A stretch of DNA of 64,000 bases, from assembly GCF_900110075.1 (NCBI RefSeq), contig NZ_FOCJ01000006.1:310001-374000 (forward strand), given 5' to 3'. Shown here one piece after another: positions 52,930 to 61,702 of this stretch. The DNA comes from Paenibacillus sp. OV219 (GTDB lineage Bacteria; Bacillota; Bacilli; Paenibacillales; Paenibacillaceae). Each line of letters begins with the position of its first letter. Position 1 is the stretch's first letter. The notes below the pieces were generated by a model, which searched no databases, was not told the DNA's origin, and saw only the letters and a program-made list of their open reading frames with translations. The position numbers and the translations under genes were made by a program.

Positions 52930-54111
52930 TTATCCGTAAATCTGACGCCCGTTCACCCATGTGCGGCGCACGCTCGTGAACGAAGTGTCCGTCAGCACCA
53001 GGTCAGCGAGCTTGCCTTCGGCAATGCTGCCTGTAATATCGTCAATGCCGAGCTGCCTCGCCGGGTTGCCGCTCGCCATCTGGCTCACTTCAGAAACGCT
53101 AAGGCCTGTATGCGCTAGCATATAGCGGACTGCGTCGATCATCGTTAGAGTGCTGCCTGCAAGACTTCCGCCTTCGCGAAGGCGGGCGACGCCGTAGAGC
53201 ACATCGACCACGAGACCGCCGAGGTCGTACTGACCATCTCCAAGTCCGGCTGCAGCCATCGCGTCCGTGATCAGAATGACCCGATCCTTCGGCTTCGCAG
53301 CGACCAGCAGACGAATAGCTGCCGGATGAACGTGATGGCCGTCTGCGATAAGCTCGGCATGGATACGGTGGTCGGTCATCACCGCGCCGACTGTTCCCGG
53401 CTCGCGGTGATGCAAGCCGCGCATCGCATTGAACGTATGCACCGCTTGCGTCAAGCCAGCTTCCGCTGCGTCGATCACTTGCGCATAAGTCGCATCTGTA
53501 TGGCCGGCAGCGGCGACGATCCCGTTTGCAGCGAGATATTCCGTCAAGGCGAGTGCATTCTCTTTCTCAGGAGCGAATGTAACTTGCTTCATAAGTCCAG
53601 GGTACTGCTCGTTCCATGCTTGAATAAGATCAACCCGGGGCGAAATAATGAAAGCCGGGTTCTGTGCGCCAGGCCATTTCTCACTAATGAAAGGACCTTC
53701 CAAATGAACGCCTTCCAGCACCGTATTCGGCATGTCGCCGCCTTTACGGTAAGCCTCTGATGCTTCGAGCACGGCTGCAATCGCTTCTGGTGAAGCGGTC
53801 ACCGTCGTTGCCAGCATTCTTGTTGTTCCTTTGGATGCGTGGAAGCGGGTGATCACATCATAGGCTTCGCGGCTCGCATCCATGAAGTCAGCGCCGCCGC
53901 CGCCGTGAACGTGCATATCGATGAAGCCTGGCAAGAGCCAGCCGCCAAGTCCATCTACCGTCTCGAGCTGCTCATATTCCGCTGGAATGGCGTCACCTTC
54001 AATGATTTTTGCAACTTTGCCGTTTACTACAACTACGCTGCCCTCGACTACCGTGTCCGAAACAATGGTTTGGACATGCTTGATGAGCCATGTGTCACCT
54101 GTAGTTTGCAT
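52930..54111 (-). CDS. nagA: NagA, N-acetylglucosamine-6-phosphate deacetylase
   Basis: A 393-residue amidohydrolase that removes acetate from N-acetylglucosamine 6-phosphate. Metal and active-site motifs are PGFIDMHVHGGGG, VHLEGPFISEKW, AAGHTDATYAQ, HTFNAM and ITDAMAAAG. The TIM-barrel core is flanked by a small beta-sandwich. The start is the ATG at 54111; a TTG immediately before it, with GGGAGG nine bases upstream, is an alternative. It directly follows nagB on the minus strand. Together they turn GlcNAc-6-P from cell wall or chitin into fructose-6-P and ammonia. Confidence 0.95.
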   Translation of the reverse strand: MQTTGDTWLIKHVQTIVSDTVVEGSVVVVNGKVAKIIEGDAIPAEYEQLETVDGLGGWLLPGFIDMHVHGGGGADFMDASREAYDVITRFHASKGTTRMLATTVTASPEAIAAVLEASEAYRKGGDMPNTVLEGVHLEGPFISEKWPGAQNPAFIISPRVDLIQAWNEQYPGLMKQVTFAPEKENALALTEYLAANGIVAAAGHTDATYAQVIDAAEAGLTQAVHTFNAMRGLHHREPGTVGAVMTDHRIHAELIADGHHVHPAAIRLLVAAKPKDRVILITDAMAAAGLGDGQYDLGGLVVDVLYGVARLREGGSLAGSTLTMIDAVRYMLAHTGLSVSEVSQMASGNPARQLGIDDITGSIAEGKLADLVLTDTSFTSVRRTWVNGRQIYG

Positions 54112-54114
54112 CAA

Positions 54115-54837
54115 TTATAACAGCCTCCCAGCCTCACGATCGACGAGTACAAGTACATTTTTGTGCGTTTGCAAGAGCGATGCCGGCACTTCCGTCGTAA
54201 TCGGTCCTTGCAGCGCTTGCTTAACGATGTCTGCCTTGTCGGCGCCTTTTACTACGAGCAGAATGGAATCAGCCTTCAAAATCGATCCAACACCCATCGT
54301 AATCGCCTGCGTTGGCACTTCGTCCAGCTTGTCGAAGAATCTTGCGTTCGCTTCACGTGTCGATTCCTCCAGCTCTACTACATGAGTACCGCCTTGCAGT
54401 TCTTGATCGGGCTCGTTGAAGCCGATATGACCGTTCAGCCCAAGGCCTAGCAGCTGAATGTCGATTGGCTGCTCAGCAAGCATCCGATCGTATTCCGCAC
54501 ATTCCGATTTCAAGTCTGCTCCGATTCCTTTCGGCAAATGCGCATTGTGCTGAGGCAGGTCGATATGGTTGAACAGCTGTTCTTTCATGAAGTGCGCATA
54601 GCTCTGTTCATGCTCTGGATCCAGGCCGACATATTCATCTAGGTTAAACGTGGTTGCCTCTTTGAAGGAAATGCTGCCACTCTTGTACATCTCTATTATT
54701 TTTCCATAAATGCCGACAGGTGTCGAGCCTGTAGCGAGCCCTAGCGTCGCATTTGGTTTATTTTTCAGCTTATCCGCAAACAGTTGGGCAGCGAACAAAT
54801 CGAGTTCAGTCGTGTTGTCAAATGTTTTTACATGCAT
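54115..54837 (-). CDS. nagB: NagB, glucosamine-6-phosphate deaminase
   Basis: A 240-residue enzyme that converts glucosamine 6-phosphate to fructose 6-phosphate and ammonia. It shows LGLATGSTPVGIYGK, TTFNLDEYVGL, and LGLGLNGHIGFNEPDQE with the catalytic aspartate and histidine; it is the short Bacillus form without the E. coli allosteric C-terminal tail. AGGAGG precedes the ATG. It heads the nagB-nagA operon and has a good sigma-A promoter at 54873-54901. Confidence 0.96.
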   Translation of the reverse strand: MHVKTFDNTTELDLFAAQLFADKLKNKPNATLGLATGSTPVGIYGKIIEMYKSGSISFKEATTFNLDEYVGLDPEHEQSYAHFMKEQLFNHIDLPQHNAHLPKGIGADLKSECAEYDRMLAEQPIDIQLLGLGLNGHIGFNEPDQELQGGTHVVELEESTREANARFFDKLDEVPTQAITMGVGSILKADSILLVVKGADKADIVKQALQGPITTEVPASLLQTHKNVLVLVDREAGRLL

Positions 54838-54872
54838 TTATGAGCGCCTCCTGATAATGATCTACTGCTTTT

Positions 54873-54901
54873 ATTATACGACCATATGTAGTAAACAACA
54901 A
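54873..54901 (-). promoter_or_regulatory. Sigma-A promoter for nagB-nagA
   Basis: On the minus strand TTGTTG (54896-54901) and TATAAT (54873-54878) with a 17-base spacer; TATAAT is perfect. A TGGTC half-site lies just upstream of the -10 inside the spacer, reminiscent of a NagR/DasR site but only half of one. AT-rich repeats of TGATTATT and similar are found further upstream (54902-54955). Confidence 0.55.
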
Positions 54902-55049
54902 TAAAAATGATTATTATAGTCAAAAATAAGATTAAAATAATCAAAAATGTGAAAGCGCAGACCGGATTTGCTCTAACCCTGCTCCTTGTGCAATGATAGC
55001 TTTATTACTATAGGAAGCTTTTTAGCGAAAAAGGAGATCGACGACTAGG

Positions 55050-56123
55050 ATGACAGACAGGTTGAATGATGAGCATCTTGAGACCGCCAAACGAAAAGGC
55101 GAACATATCCGCATATGCCTTACGGAGGATGTACAAAGCGTAGGTACCGATCCGGGCTTCGCAAACTATCGGTTCCGTCACCTTGCGCTCCCGGAGCTGG
55201 CTTTTAATGATATTGATCTTTCCACTACATTTCTTAATCGCGCGATGGAAGTACCGTTATTGATCAGTTCCATGACCGGAGGTACATATGAGGCTGCTGC
55301 CATTAATGTAAGGCTGGCTGAAGCGGCCGAAGTGCGCGGCTGGGCGATGGGACTTGGCTCCATGCGGGCAGCAATCGAGAATGAGTCTCTAGCAGATACG
55401 TTTCAGGTACGGCAATATGCACCGACGATTCCGATTATCGCGAACCTTGGCGCGGTGCAGCTCAATTATGGCTACGGTGTCAACGATTGCCGCAGGGCAG
55501 TGGAGCTTGCCGAAGCGGATGCGCTCGTCCTGCATCTCAACAGCATGCAGGAAGTATTCCAGCCCGAAGGTGACACGAATTTCCGCGGCCTGCTCGGCCG
55601 CATCGGCGATGTGTGTCGCAGCATCGGCGTTCCTGTCGGCGTGAAGGAAGTCGGCTGGGGTATAGACGCAGAGACTGCGGACCGCCTCATTCAAGCAGGC
55701 GTATCCTTCATTGATGTAGCAGGCGCTGGCGGAACCTCTTGGAGCCAAGTTGAGAAATTCCGCGCCAGCACCGACCCGCTGCGCGCCGAAGCAGCCGAGG
55801 CATTCGCCGGCTGGGGCATTCCGACTGCGGCCTCGGTCCGCGAGGTCAGAGATGCTCTACCGCAAGCAACCATCATTGCGAGCGGCGGACTGCATAATGG
55901 CGTCGATGCCGCCAAAGCTATCGCGCTTGGCGCGGACTTGGTCGGCTTCGGCCGTTCGCTCCTTGCCGGAGCTGCGGAAGCAGCGGCGGGTGGGAGTGGG
56001 AGCGAGCGTGATCTGCACCGCCAGATGGAGCGCACGGAATTCGAGCTGCGCACCGCGATGTTCGGCATTGGCGCAGGCTCGCTACGTGAGCTGCAAAGCA
56101 CGAAGCGGCTTATCCGAATCTAG
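55050..56123 (+). CDS. fni: Fni (Idi-2), type 2 isopentenyl-diphosphate isomerase
   Basis: A 357-residue FMN-dependent TIM-barrel enzyme that interconverts isopentenyl and dimethylallyl diphosphate. Markers are KRKGEHIRICL, LLISSMTGGT, LGSMRAAIE, HLNSMQEVFQPEGD, VGVKEVGWGI, VAGAGGTSW, ASGGLHNGVDAAKAIALGAD for FMN phosphate binding, and GIGAGSLRELQ. GAGATCG precedes the ATG with a preceding AAAAAGG. TTGTGC (54986) and TATAGG (55009) are a weak promoter pair. It converges with the germination operon 51 bases on. Confidence 0.93.
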   Translation: MTDRLNDEHLETAKRKGEHIRICLTEDVQSVGTDPGFANYRFRHLALPELAFNDIDLSTTFLNRAMEVPLLISSMTGGTYEAAAINVRLAEAAEVRGWAMGLGSMRAAIENESLADTFQVRQYAPTIPIIANLGAVQLNYGYGVNDCRRAVELAEADALVLHLNSMQEVFQPEGDTNFRGLLGRIGDVCRSIGVPVGVKEVGWGIDAETADRLIQAGVSFIDVAGAGGTSWSQVEKFRASTDPLRAEAAEAFAGWGIPTAASVREVRDALPQATIIASGGLHNGVDAAKAIALGADLVGFGRSLLAGAAEAAAGGSGSERDLHRQMERTEFELRTAMFGIGAGSLRELQSTKRLIRI

Positions 56124-56174
56124 GGAGCTAGCCTGGCAGCTCGCTTGTGTCTAGCTTTATATTTACCTGCAGTG

Positions 56175-57275
56175 CTACCGCACAATGCCGGAGCCTTCAA
56201 TAGTGACATTTGCCTTCACGTCGAATTTCAGTCTTGGGTAGATCGACTGCCAGTCGCTCCAGGTCCTCTCACTGCCGGCATGTGTCGCCCGAAATTTAAG
56301 CCCAAAGCCAAAGGGATCAACGCCTGCTTGCTGTGCCTTCACAAGCAGGCGTTTGGCTTCTTGCTCAACCTGAACATTGAACGCTTGCTCCAGCTTCGTC
56401 CAGCTTTGATCATAGACACCGATCGGCGCTTCCTCAAAGATTCCCCTAATATTTAGCCTCAGCCTCAGTACCCATCCGTTACTTGATTTGACGATTTTGG
56501 TGTGCGACGAAATGCTTTCCACGGACATGACCATATTCTGCCCATCGAAAGTGGCGGCAACCGTCGATTTCTTATATTCGTTGCGTATTTGATTGTACAT
56601 TTCGGTTTCCTGCGGATTCAGCACCGTGACGAGCTTCGATTTATTAAGCAGCCCAAGCCTGGTGACAACATAGCCATTCTTCTCCTGGCGCATGATCGGC
56701 AGAATCGGGTCCATCCCGCGTTCTCCGGTGCGCCGCACAAAGTCAAATAAATATTCGTAGATCGTATAAGACGACTCCGATCCGTCATTGCCGAACATCA
56801 GAAAGATCGCGTTGCCAGGCATCCGCTCATTCGGCGGCTCAATCTCGATGATCTTCTTCGCATTCGGCTTGCCTATCGCAACATAAGCAACGTTCTGAAT
56901 ATCGCGCCGACGAGACAGCCAGTTCAGCGGCCCTCTGAAATCCTTCTTCACTAGCTCTTCACCAAGCAGAAGCAGCTTGCAATGGCCGAAATCAAGTTCT
57001 TTATCAACATGGGATTTCAACAGCCGAACGGCTTCAGCGATGCTTGTTGCCTGAATCGTTTCCACCTGAGACTTTGCAGCCCCCGGCTCCACCTTCGGCG
57101 ATGGCACGGCCATGCGCAGCGTGACCGTATAGCCCTTAGCGCCTTCCGTCGCCGGATCAATGCCGATTGCAACGACGAAGAACCGTTTATCGATGTCCTT
57201 AAAGCCGCATCCGCCCGTTAGTCCGGCGAGCGTCATCAACATAACAACCAGCAGCAGCAACCGTCTGTAGCTCAT
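56175..57275 (-). CDS. Ger(x)C-type spore germination lipoprotein
   Basis: A 366-residue GerAC-family protein, the C subunit of a nutrient germinant receptor. It has a lipoprotein-type signal (residues 1-24, LMTLAGLTGGCGFKDIDKR) with a lipidation cysteine, the N-terminal domain with VAIGIDPATEG, and the family's C-terminal domain with FNVQVEQEAKRLLVKAQQAG and a WSDWQSIYP segment. The start is the ATG reading MSYRRLL after GGAAGGAAG. Its start overlaps the B gene by ATGA. It likely functions on the outer face of the spore inner membrane. Confidence 0.9.
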   Translation of the reverse strand: MSYRRLLLLVVMLMTLAGLTGGCGFKDIDKRFFVVAIGIDPATEGAKGYTVTLRMAVPSPKVEPGAAKSQVETIQATSIAEAVRLLKSHVDKELDFGHCKLLLLGEELVKKDFRGPLNWLSRRRDIQNVAYVAIGKPNAKKIIEIEPPNERMPGNAIFLMFGNDGSESSYTIYEYLFDFVRRTGERGMDPILPIMRQEKNGYVVTRLGLLNKSKLVTVLNPQETEMYNQIRNEYKKSTVAATFDGQNMVMSVESISSHTKIVKSSNGWVLRLRLNIRGIFEEAPIGVYDQSWTKLEQAFNVQVEQEAKRLLVKAQQAGVDPFGFGLKFRATHAGSERTWSDWQSIYPRLKFDVKANVTIEGSGIVR

Positions 57276-58381
57276 GTCGATTGCTTCCTTCCGCCCGCCC
57301 CAATGCTGAGCACGAAGAGGAAGAGCACCGCGATAACTTCCACAAATACGCGGAAGATGAGCCAATTCGTTGCGAGTGCCAAGTTCTGCTTCTCATTAAA
57401 GAAATAAGAGGTCATGACAGTGATAAGTCCCAGCGAGCAAGCGATAATCCAGTTCGTCAGCGGCGTACGCTCCGGATCAATCTGCGGCTTTGCTCCCGGA
57501 AGGCAGCTCTTGAACAGCTCCATCGAGATATGCCAGACGTTAGTCGCATACACGAGCGTCAAGTTCAAATAGAGCAGCAGGAAAATAAACACGACCCGTT
57601 CAAGAAACCCGTATTCCATCGTCATGGAATCGGCTGTCACACTCCACACATACAGGTAGGAAGCTACTGTCTCGGTACCATGAAAGCCAATCGGGACGAA
57701 AAAGGAGCTCGCCAGAATAAAGCAGCCGATAAGCGGTATGAGCCAGCGGAAGCGCAGCCTGAAGTTCGGCGGATTGAGCCGATTGAAGATCGCGTAGCCT
57801 GAATAGCCGGTAAAAAGAAAAATCGCAGCTGCGTAAGGAGTCAGCTTCGGCGGATTGCGCCAATATTGAGCAACGGTGCGCATGGCATCCCAATCGAGCG
57901 ACGGACTGCGGTAAGATTTGAACAGAATCATTAAGATGAGCGGCACGCTTATAATTAAGCCCATCTCCAAGATGAAGATGTTGGACAAGGTGGAACGGGT
58001 CGCTCCATAGATACAAGCAATCGACAACAGGCTCAGCACGACAAACGAGCTGGAGTCCGGATTTAGAAAGCGATTAATAAGCACGGAGAACCCCGTCAGC
58101 ACTATGGAACCGGACATGAAGTACATACAGCCTAGAAGAAACATAAGCGGTGCCGTTACCCATTTTGGGAAGAACATCCCAAATATCTCCGGAAGTCCTT
58201 TGCCGGGGAAGGTTTTCATGACATGGGTAAACAGAATCGCCAGCGTAGAACCAACGACTGCTGCGGTGATCATGGATGAAAGAGCCCCCGTATATCTGTC
58301 CTGAATGAGCAAATAGGGGACAAACAGCATCAAATTGAGCATGCTCACGAGCGTCACGCAATAATAGAAATAACGGTTCAT
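57272..58381 (-). CDS. GerB-type spore germination permease
   Basis: A 369-residue membrane protein of the GerAB family in the APC transporter superfamily, with about ten hydrophobic helices (MLNLMLFVPYLL, VLTGFSVLINRFL, AAAIFLFTGYSGYAIFNRLNP and others). It is the ligand-binding subunit of the receptor. The GYSGYAIFNRL segment is close to the family pattern. It overlaps gerA by ATGA at its start and the C gene at its end. Which germinant it binds cannot be read. Confidence 0.9.
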   Translation of the reverse strand: MNRYFYYCVTLVSMLNLMLFVPYLLIQDRYTGALSSMITAAVVGSTLAILFTHVMKTFPGKGLPEIFGMFFPKWVTAPLMFLLGCMYFMSGSIVLTGFSVLINRFLNPDSSSFVVLSLLSIACIYGATRSTLSNIFILEMGLIISVPLILMILFKSYRSPSLDWDAMRTVAQYWRNPPKLTPYAAAIFLFTGYSGYAIFNRLNPPNFRLRFRWLIPLIGCFILASSFFVPIGFHGTETVASYLYVWSVTADSMTMEYGFLERVVFIFLLLYLNLTLVYATNVWHISMELFKSCLPGAKPQIDPERTPLTNWIIACSLGLITVMTSYFFNEKQNLALATNWLIFRVFVEVIAVLFLFVLSIGAGGRKQST

Positions 58382-59706
58382 CCTTGATCCACCTGTCCGA
58401 TATCGCCTGCTTGCGAAGGCGTTTTGCTGAAGATGCGAAAATACGGCTTGCCAAAGCTGCGCAAGTCGGCTAGATATACAAAATAAATAAACAGGCCAAT
58501 TGTCACGCCGGTTATGCCGAAGAAGATGGCCATAATGATGAGCGGATATTTCATAAACCGGATTGCAGTGGACATATTGTTGACCGGAATGACGAAGTTC
58601 GAAATGGCTACGACTGATGTGACGATAATCATGATGCTGCTGACGAGTCCAGCTTGTTGAGCGGCCTGTCCGAGAATGAGACCGCCAACGGTCGTGGCGG
58701 TTGAGCCGATATACTTTGGCAACCGTACGCTTGCCTCGATGAGTGATTCAATCATAAGCAGCATAATGAATACTTCGATGAAGGACGGGTACGGTACAGC
58801 CGATCTGCTTCCTGCGATCGAGAAAGTGAGTTGTACGCGAAACAACTCCGGATTATAGGAAACAATTGCGACATACAAGGCAGGCAGCGTAATCGTTAGC
58901 ACGACGGCGATATAGCGAAGGACGAGCAGCAGGCGCGTCATCCAGAACGAATCATACTGATCGTCAACGGCGCTTAAGAAATCATAGAACGTAACTGGCA
59001 GCACGATGGCGAACATGGAGCCCTGCAGGAGCAATACGACTTTCCCATCCTGAATGCCGTTGCAGACACGGTCCGGCCGCTCTGTGATGATCATCGTCGG
59101 GAACAGCTTATACCGATCGCCAAGCGCACGGCTAAGCTGGCCGGAAGCGTTTATCATTGGAACCGTGATATGATCAAGCCTTTGTCTAACCATGTTCAAC
59201 ACATTCGCATCGACACTTCGCTTATCGTACAGCAGCAGCACACGAGTCCGCGAGATGGTGCCCACGGTTCGCTCTTCAGTCGCAAGCTCAGGGCTTGGAT
59301 AACGGCTGCGGATGATATTGATCGAATCAATGACGTCCTCACTAAGGGCGATTTGCGGCCCGGTAATGACCGTTTCCACCATCGTTTGGGGATTCTCGTT
59401 ACGGATGATTCGCGCGGCGTCGAGCTTATAGATCTTGCCATTCACCTGGATAAGGACGAAGCCGAGCAGAAGCGTATCCGTCCATTTGGCCGGGTCATCG
59501 AGCGGCTCGTAGACCGGATTGACCTTCACTATCTCGTCAAAAGGCTGCAGCTGCTTCGTGAAGGGGACGAGGATAAAGTCACTCACTTTACTTCCGTCGC
59601 AGAGCGACTCGATATAGGCGATCTCGATGGTCATTTCGTCATTTTGCAGCTGGTGCATCGTTAAATCTCTAGATTCGGCAAACAGTGTCTTGATCCGCTT
59701 TAGCAC
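58378..59706 (-). CDS. GerA-type spore germination protein (A subunit)
   Basis: A 442-residue A subunit: a soluble two-domain N-terminal part (about 1-235), then five membrane helices (about 245-420) with FYDFLSAVDDQYDSFWMTRLLLVLRY and PSFIEVFIMLLMIESLIEAS, the family hallmarks. A subunits oligomerise into an ion channel for germination. Start: GTG at 59706, chosen because AAAGGAGGT lies ten bases before it; the frame is open farther upstream and includes the ribosome site itself. A sigma-G-like promoter sits at 59744-59774, consistent with forespore expression. Confidence 0.92.
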   Translation of the reverse strand: MLKRIKTLFAESRDLTMHQLQNDEMTIEIAYIESLCDGSKVSDFILVPFTKQLQPFDEIVKVNPVYEPLDDPAKWTDTLLLGFVLIQVNGKIYKLDAARIIRNENPQTMVETVITGPQIALSEDVIDSINIIRSRYPSPELATEERTVGTISRTRVLLLYDKRSVDANVLNMVRQRLDHITVPMINASGQLSRALGDRYKLFPTMIITERPDRVCNGIQDGKVVLLLQGSMFAIVLPVTFYDFLSAVDDQYDSFWMTRLLLVLRYIAVVLTITLPALYVAIVSYNPELFRVQLTFSIAGSRSAVPYPSFIEVFIMLLMIESLIEASVRLPKYIGSTATTVGGLILGQAAQQAGLVSSIMIIVTSVVAISNFVIPVNNMSTAIRFMKYPLIIMAIFFGITGVTIGLFIYFVYLADLRSFGKPYFRIFSKTPSQAGDIGQVDQG

Positions 59707-59743
59707 TTTGCTTCGACCTCCTTTCCATTCCATAGCTTTGGAA

Positions 59744-59774
59744 TAGTATGGATAACAAGGAAGATAATTATGCC
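59744..59774 (-). promoter_or_regulatory. Sigma-G-like promoter for the germination operon
   Basis: On the minus strand GGCATA (59769-59774) and CATACTA (59744-59750) are separated by 18 bases. The -10 matches the sigma-G consensus perfectly, the -35 differs at two positions. Distance to the GTG is 37 bases. Confidence 0.5.
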
Positions 59775-59788
59775 GTTTCATGCGTCTT

Positions 59789-59818
59789 TTGCCAGAATAG
59801 CGGACCGTGAAGTACAAT
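59789..59818 (+). promoter_or_regulatory. Sigma-A promoter for the methyltransferase
   Basis: TTGCCA (59789-59794) and TACAAT (59813-59818) with an 18-base spacer, 33 bases before the ATG. Confidence 0.55.
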
Positions 59819-59851
59819 AGGAAGCAGTAAAAAGAGAGAGGGGAATCGCTT

Positions 59852-60607
59852 ATGTCGGCATGGTTTGAGCGGAGTTTTGGCTCTGATTATATGATTGTGT
59901 ACAGGCACCGGAATTGGGAGCAGGCGAAGCGTGAGGTGCAGCGGATGGCAGGCTGGCTAGAGCTTGCGCCCGGCGCGGCGATTCTCGATGTTGGCTGCGG
60001 CATGGGCAGGCATGCGCTTGCGCTTGCGCAGCTGGGATACGAAGTGACTGGCATCGACCTATCGCATGCGTTGCTGCAGAAAGCACGCGAGAACAATGAT
60101 GAGGGATTGATCAAAGAGCTCATCCAAGGCGATATGCGGGAGCTGCCGTTCGCAGACGTTACATTCGATGCGACGGTTAATTTGTTCACGTCATTCGGCT
60201 ATTTCGAGGCGGAGGACGATAACAAGCGTGTGCTTGCTGAAATTCGCCGCGTGCTGAAACCCGATGGGGCATTTTTGATTGATTTTATGAATGCAGCATT
60301 TGTGACAGCTAATCTTGTTCCACGTTCGGAACGTTTGGACGCGGAATCCGGCTTACATATTGAAGAGGTACGGTCCATCACGGAAGAGGGCTGGGTCGTT
60401 AAGCAAATCGCAATCGGCACAGGAGGCGATGAAGCGAGCGTTCAGCGCTACGAAGAGCGTGTCCGTTTGTTTCCGCTGGCTTGGTTTGAGAAGGCGCTGT
60501 CCGAGGCGGGGCTTACGCTGACACATGTGTATGGCGACTATGAGGGACTGGCGTATGATGAGCTGCACTCGCCTCGGCTGATCTTGAAAGGGAGGGCAAG
60601 CCATTGA
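59852..60607 (+). CDS. Class I SAM-dependent methyltransferase
   Basis: A 251-residue Rossmann-fold methyltransferase. Motif I is LDVGCGMGRHALALA, the next acidic residue is in VTGIDLS, and motif post-I to IV is GDMRELPF and TVNLFTSFGYF. The C-terminal half, with a mixed sheet (ERVRLFPLAWFEKAL), fits a small-molecule type. The substrate is unknown. AGAGAGGGG precedes the ATG. The MBL hydrolase overlaps its stop codon by four bases, so they form an operon. Confidence 0.88.
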   Translation: MSAWFERSFGSDYMIVYRHRNWEQAKREVQRMAGWLELAPGAAILDVGCGMGRHALALAQLGYEVTGIDLSHALLQKARENNDEGLIKELIQGDMRELPFADVTFDATVNLFTSFGYFEAEDDNKRVLAEIRRVLKPDGAFLIDFMNAAFVTANLVPRSERLDAESGLHIEEVRSITEEGWVVKQIAIGTGGDEASVQRYEERVRLFPLAWFEKALSEAGLTLTHVYGDYEGLAYDELHSPRLILKGRASH

Positions 60608-61626
60608 GTGAAACGAGCAAGTCTCTAGTCACTAAAAGATGGCCTGGAGGCATTATTCAAGTGAAGGTGCCGCTGCCTTTCTCCTTGAAATATGTAAACA
60701 GCTATCTACTACATGACGAGCGGGGCTATACAATTGTGGATCCGGGATTGCACACACCGGAAGCGGTGCAAGCTTGGCAGGAAGCGTTGGATGCGAACGG
60801 CATCGCAATCGGTTCTATTCATACAATTGTACTGACGCATCAGCATCCCGATCATTACGGGCTTGCTGGATGGTTCCAAGAACAGACAGGCGGCGCGCCG
60901 GTCTATATCTCCGAAGCCTCTTATGCGTATACGCAGAGGCTGTGGGGAAGCGATGCTGGAGCATCGTTTGCCGCAGATCTGACAGAGCTATACGAAGCGC
61001 ATGGTATGCCGCAGCCAGTGCTGGATGAGATTGCGCCGCATCTGGACAGCTTTATTCCGAAGGTGTCGCCGCAGCCGAAGGTGACCTTCCTCGAAGCGGG
61101 GCAAACGATAGAGATGGGCGGTCTCTCCTGGCAGACCATCGATACGCCGGGCCATGCGAAGGGGCAGCTCTGCTTCTACGCATCCGATGTAAAGCGAATG
61201 CTAGTCGGTGATCAGGTACTGCCCGATATTACTCCCAATATCAGCGTCGTCCCAGGCGACGGTGAAGATCAGCTGGAACAGTTTCTGGATAGTTTAGAAC
61301 AGATTCGCAAGCTTGAGGTGGAGCTTGCTTTTCCCGGTCATCGCGATCCGTTCACTAACTATAAGGAGCGGATCGAACAGCTCATCGCGCATCATGAGCG
61401 AAGGCTGACTCAAATGTATAGTTTGATTCAAGCCGGCGCGAATACGGGTTATACGTTATGTATGCAGCTGTTTGGCGAGAGAATTGCCGGAAATACGCAT
61501 AATTTGAGGTTCGCGATGTCAGAGACGCTTGCTCATTTGTTCCATCTGGAGAAGTGCGGGCGCATCGAACGAAGTCTACAGGATGCCAAGGTTTACTTTA
61601 CAATGAGAACGGATCAGCAGCAGTAA
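60604..61626 (+). CDS. MBL-fold metallohydrolase
   Basis: A 340-residue metallo-beta-lactamase-fold protein. The two-metal signature THQHPDHYGLAGWF is followed by the histidine of DTPGHAKGQLCFY, the aspartate of VGDQVLPDITP and FPGHRDPF. The C-terminal helical domain (about 250-340) is like that in glyoxalase-II/LactB-like enzymes. TTG is the start codon, after AAAGGGAGGG and overlapping the methyltransferase stop. The substrate is not known; co-transcription with the methyltransferase suggests linked roles. Confidence 0.87.
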   Translation: MSETSKSLVTKRWPGGIIQVKVPLPFSLKYVNSYLLHDERGYTIVDPGLHTPEAVQAWQEALDANGIAIGSIHTIVLTHQHPDHYGLAGWFQEQTGGAPVYISEASYAYTQRLWGSDAGASFAADLTELYEAHGMPQPVLDEIAPHLDSFIPKVSPQPKVTFLEAGQTIEMGGLSWQTIDTPGHAKGQLCFYASDVKRMLVGDQVLPDITPNISVVPGDGEDQLEQFLDSLEQIRKLEVELAFPGHRDPFTNYKERIEQLIAHHERRLTQMYSLIQAGANTGYTLCMQLFGERIAGNTHNLRFAMSETLAHLFHLEKCGRIERSLQDAKVYFTMRTDQQQ

Positions 61627-61656
61627 AAAGTTTCCTTTACTCGCTCGCAAATGCGG

Positions 61657-61662
61657 TATAAT
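61657..61662 (+). promoter_or_regulatory. -10 element for the CapA-like gene
   Basis: A perfect TATAAT, 40 bases before the ATG. No convincing -35 at 17 bases; TTTACT lies 15 bases upstream. Confidence 0.35.
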
Positions 61663-61702
61663 GGATGCGTCAATGTTCGAGAGAAAAGGAGCTTAGCCGA
61701 CT

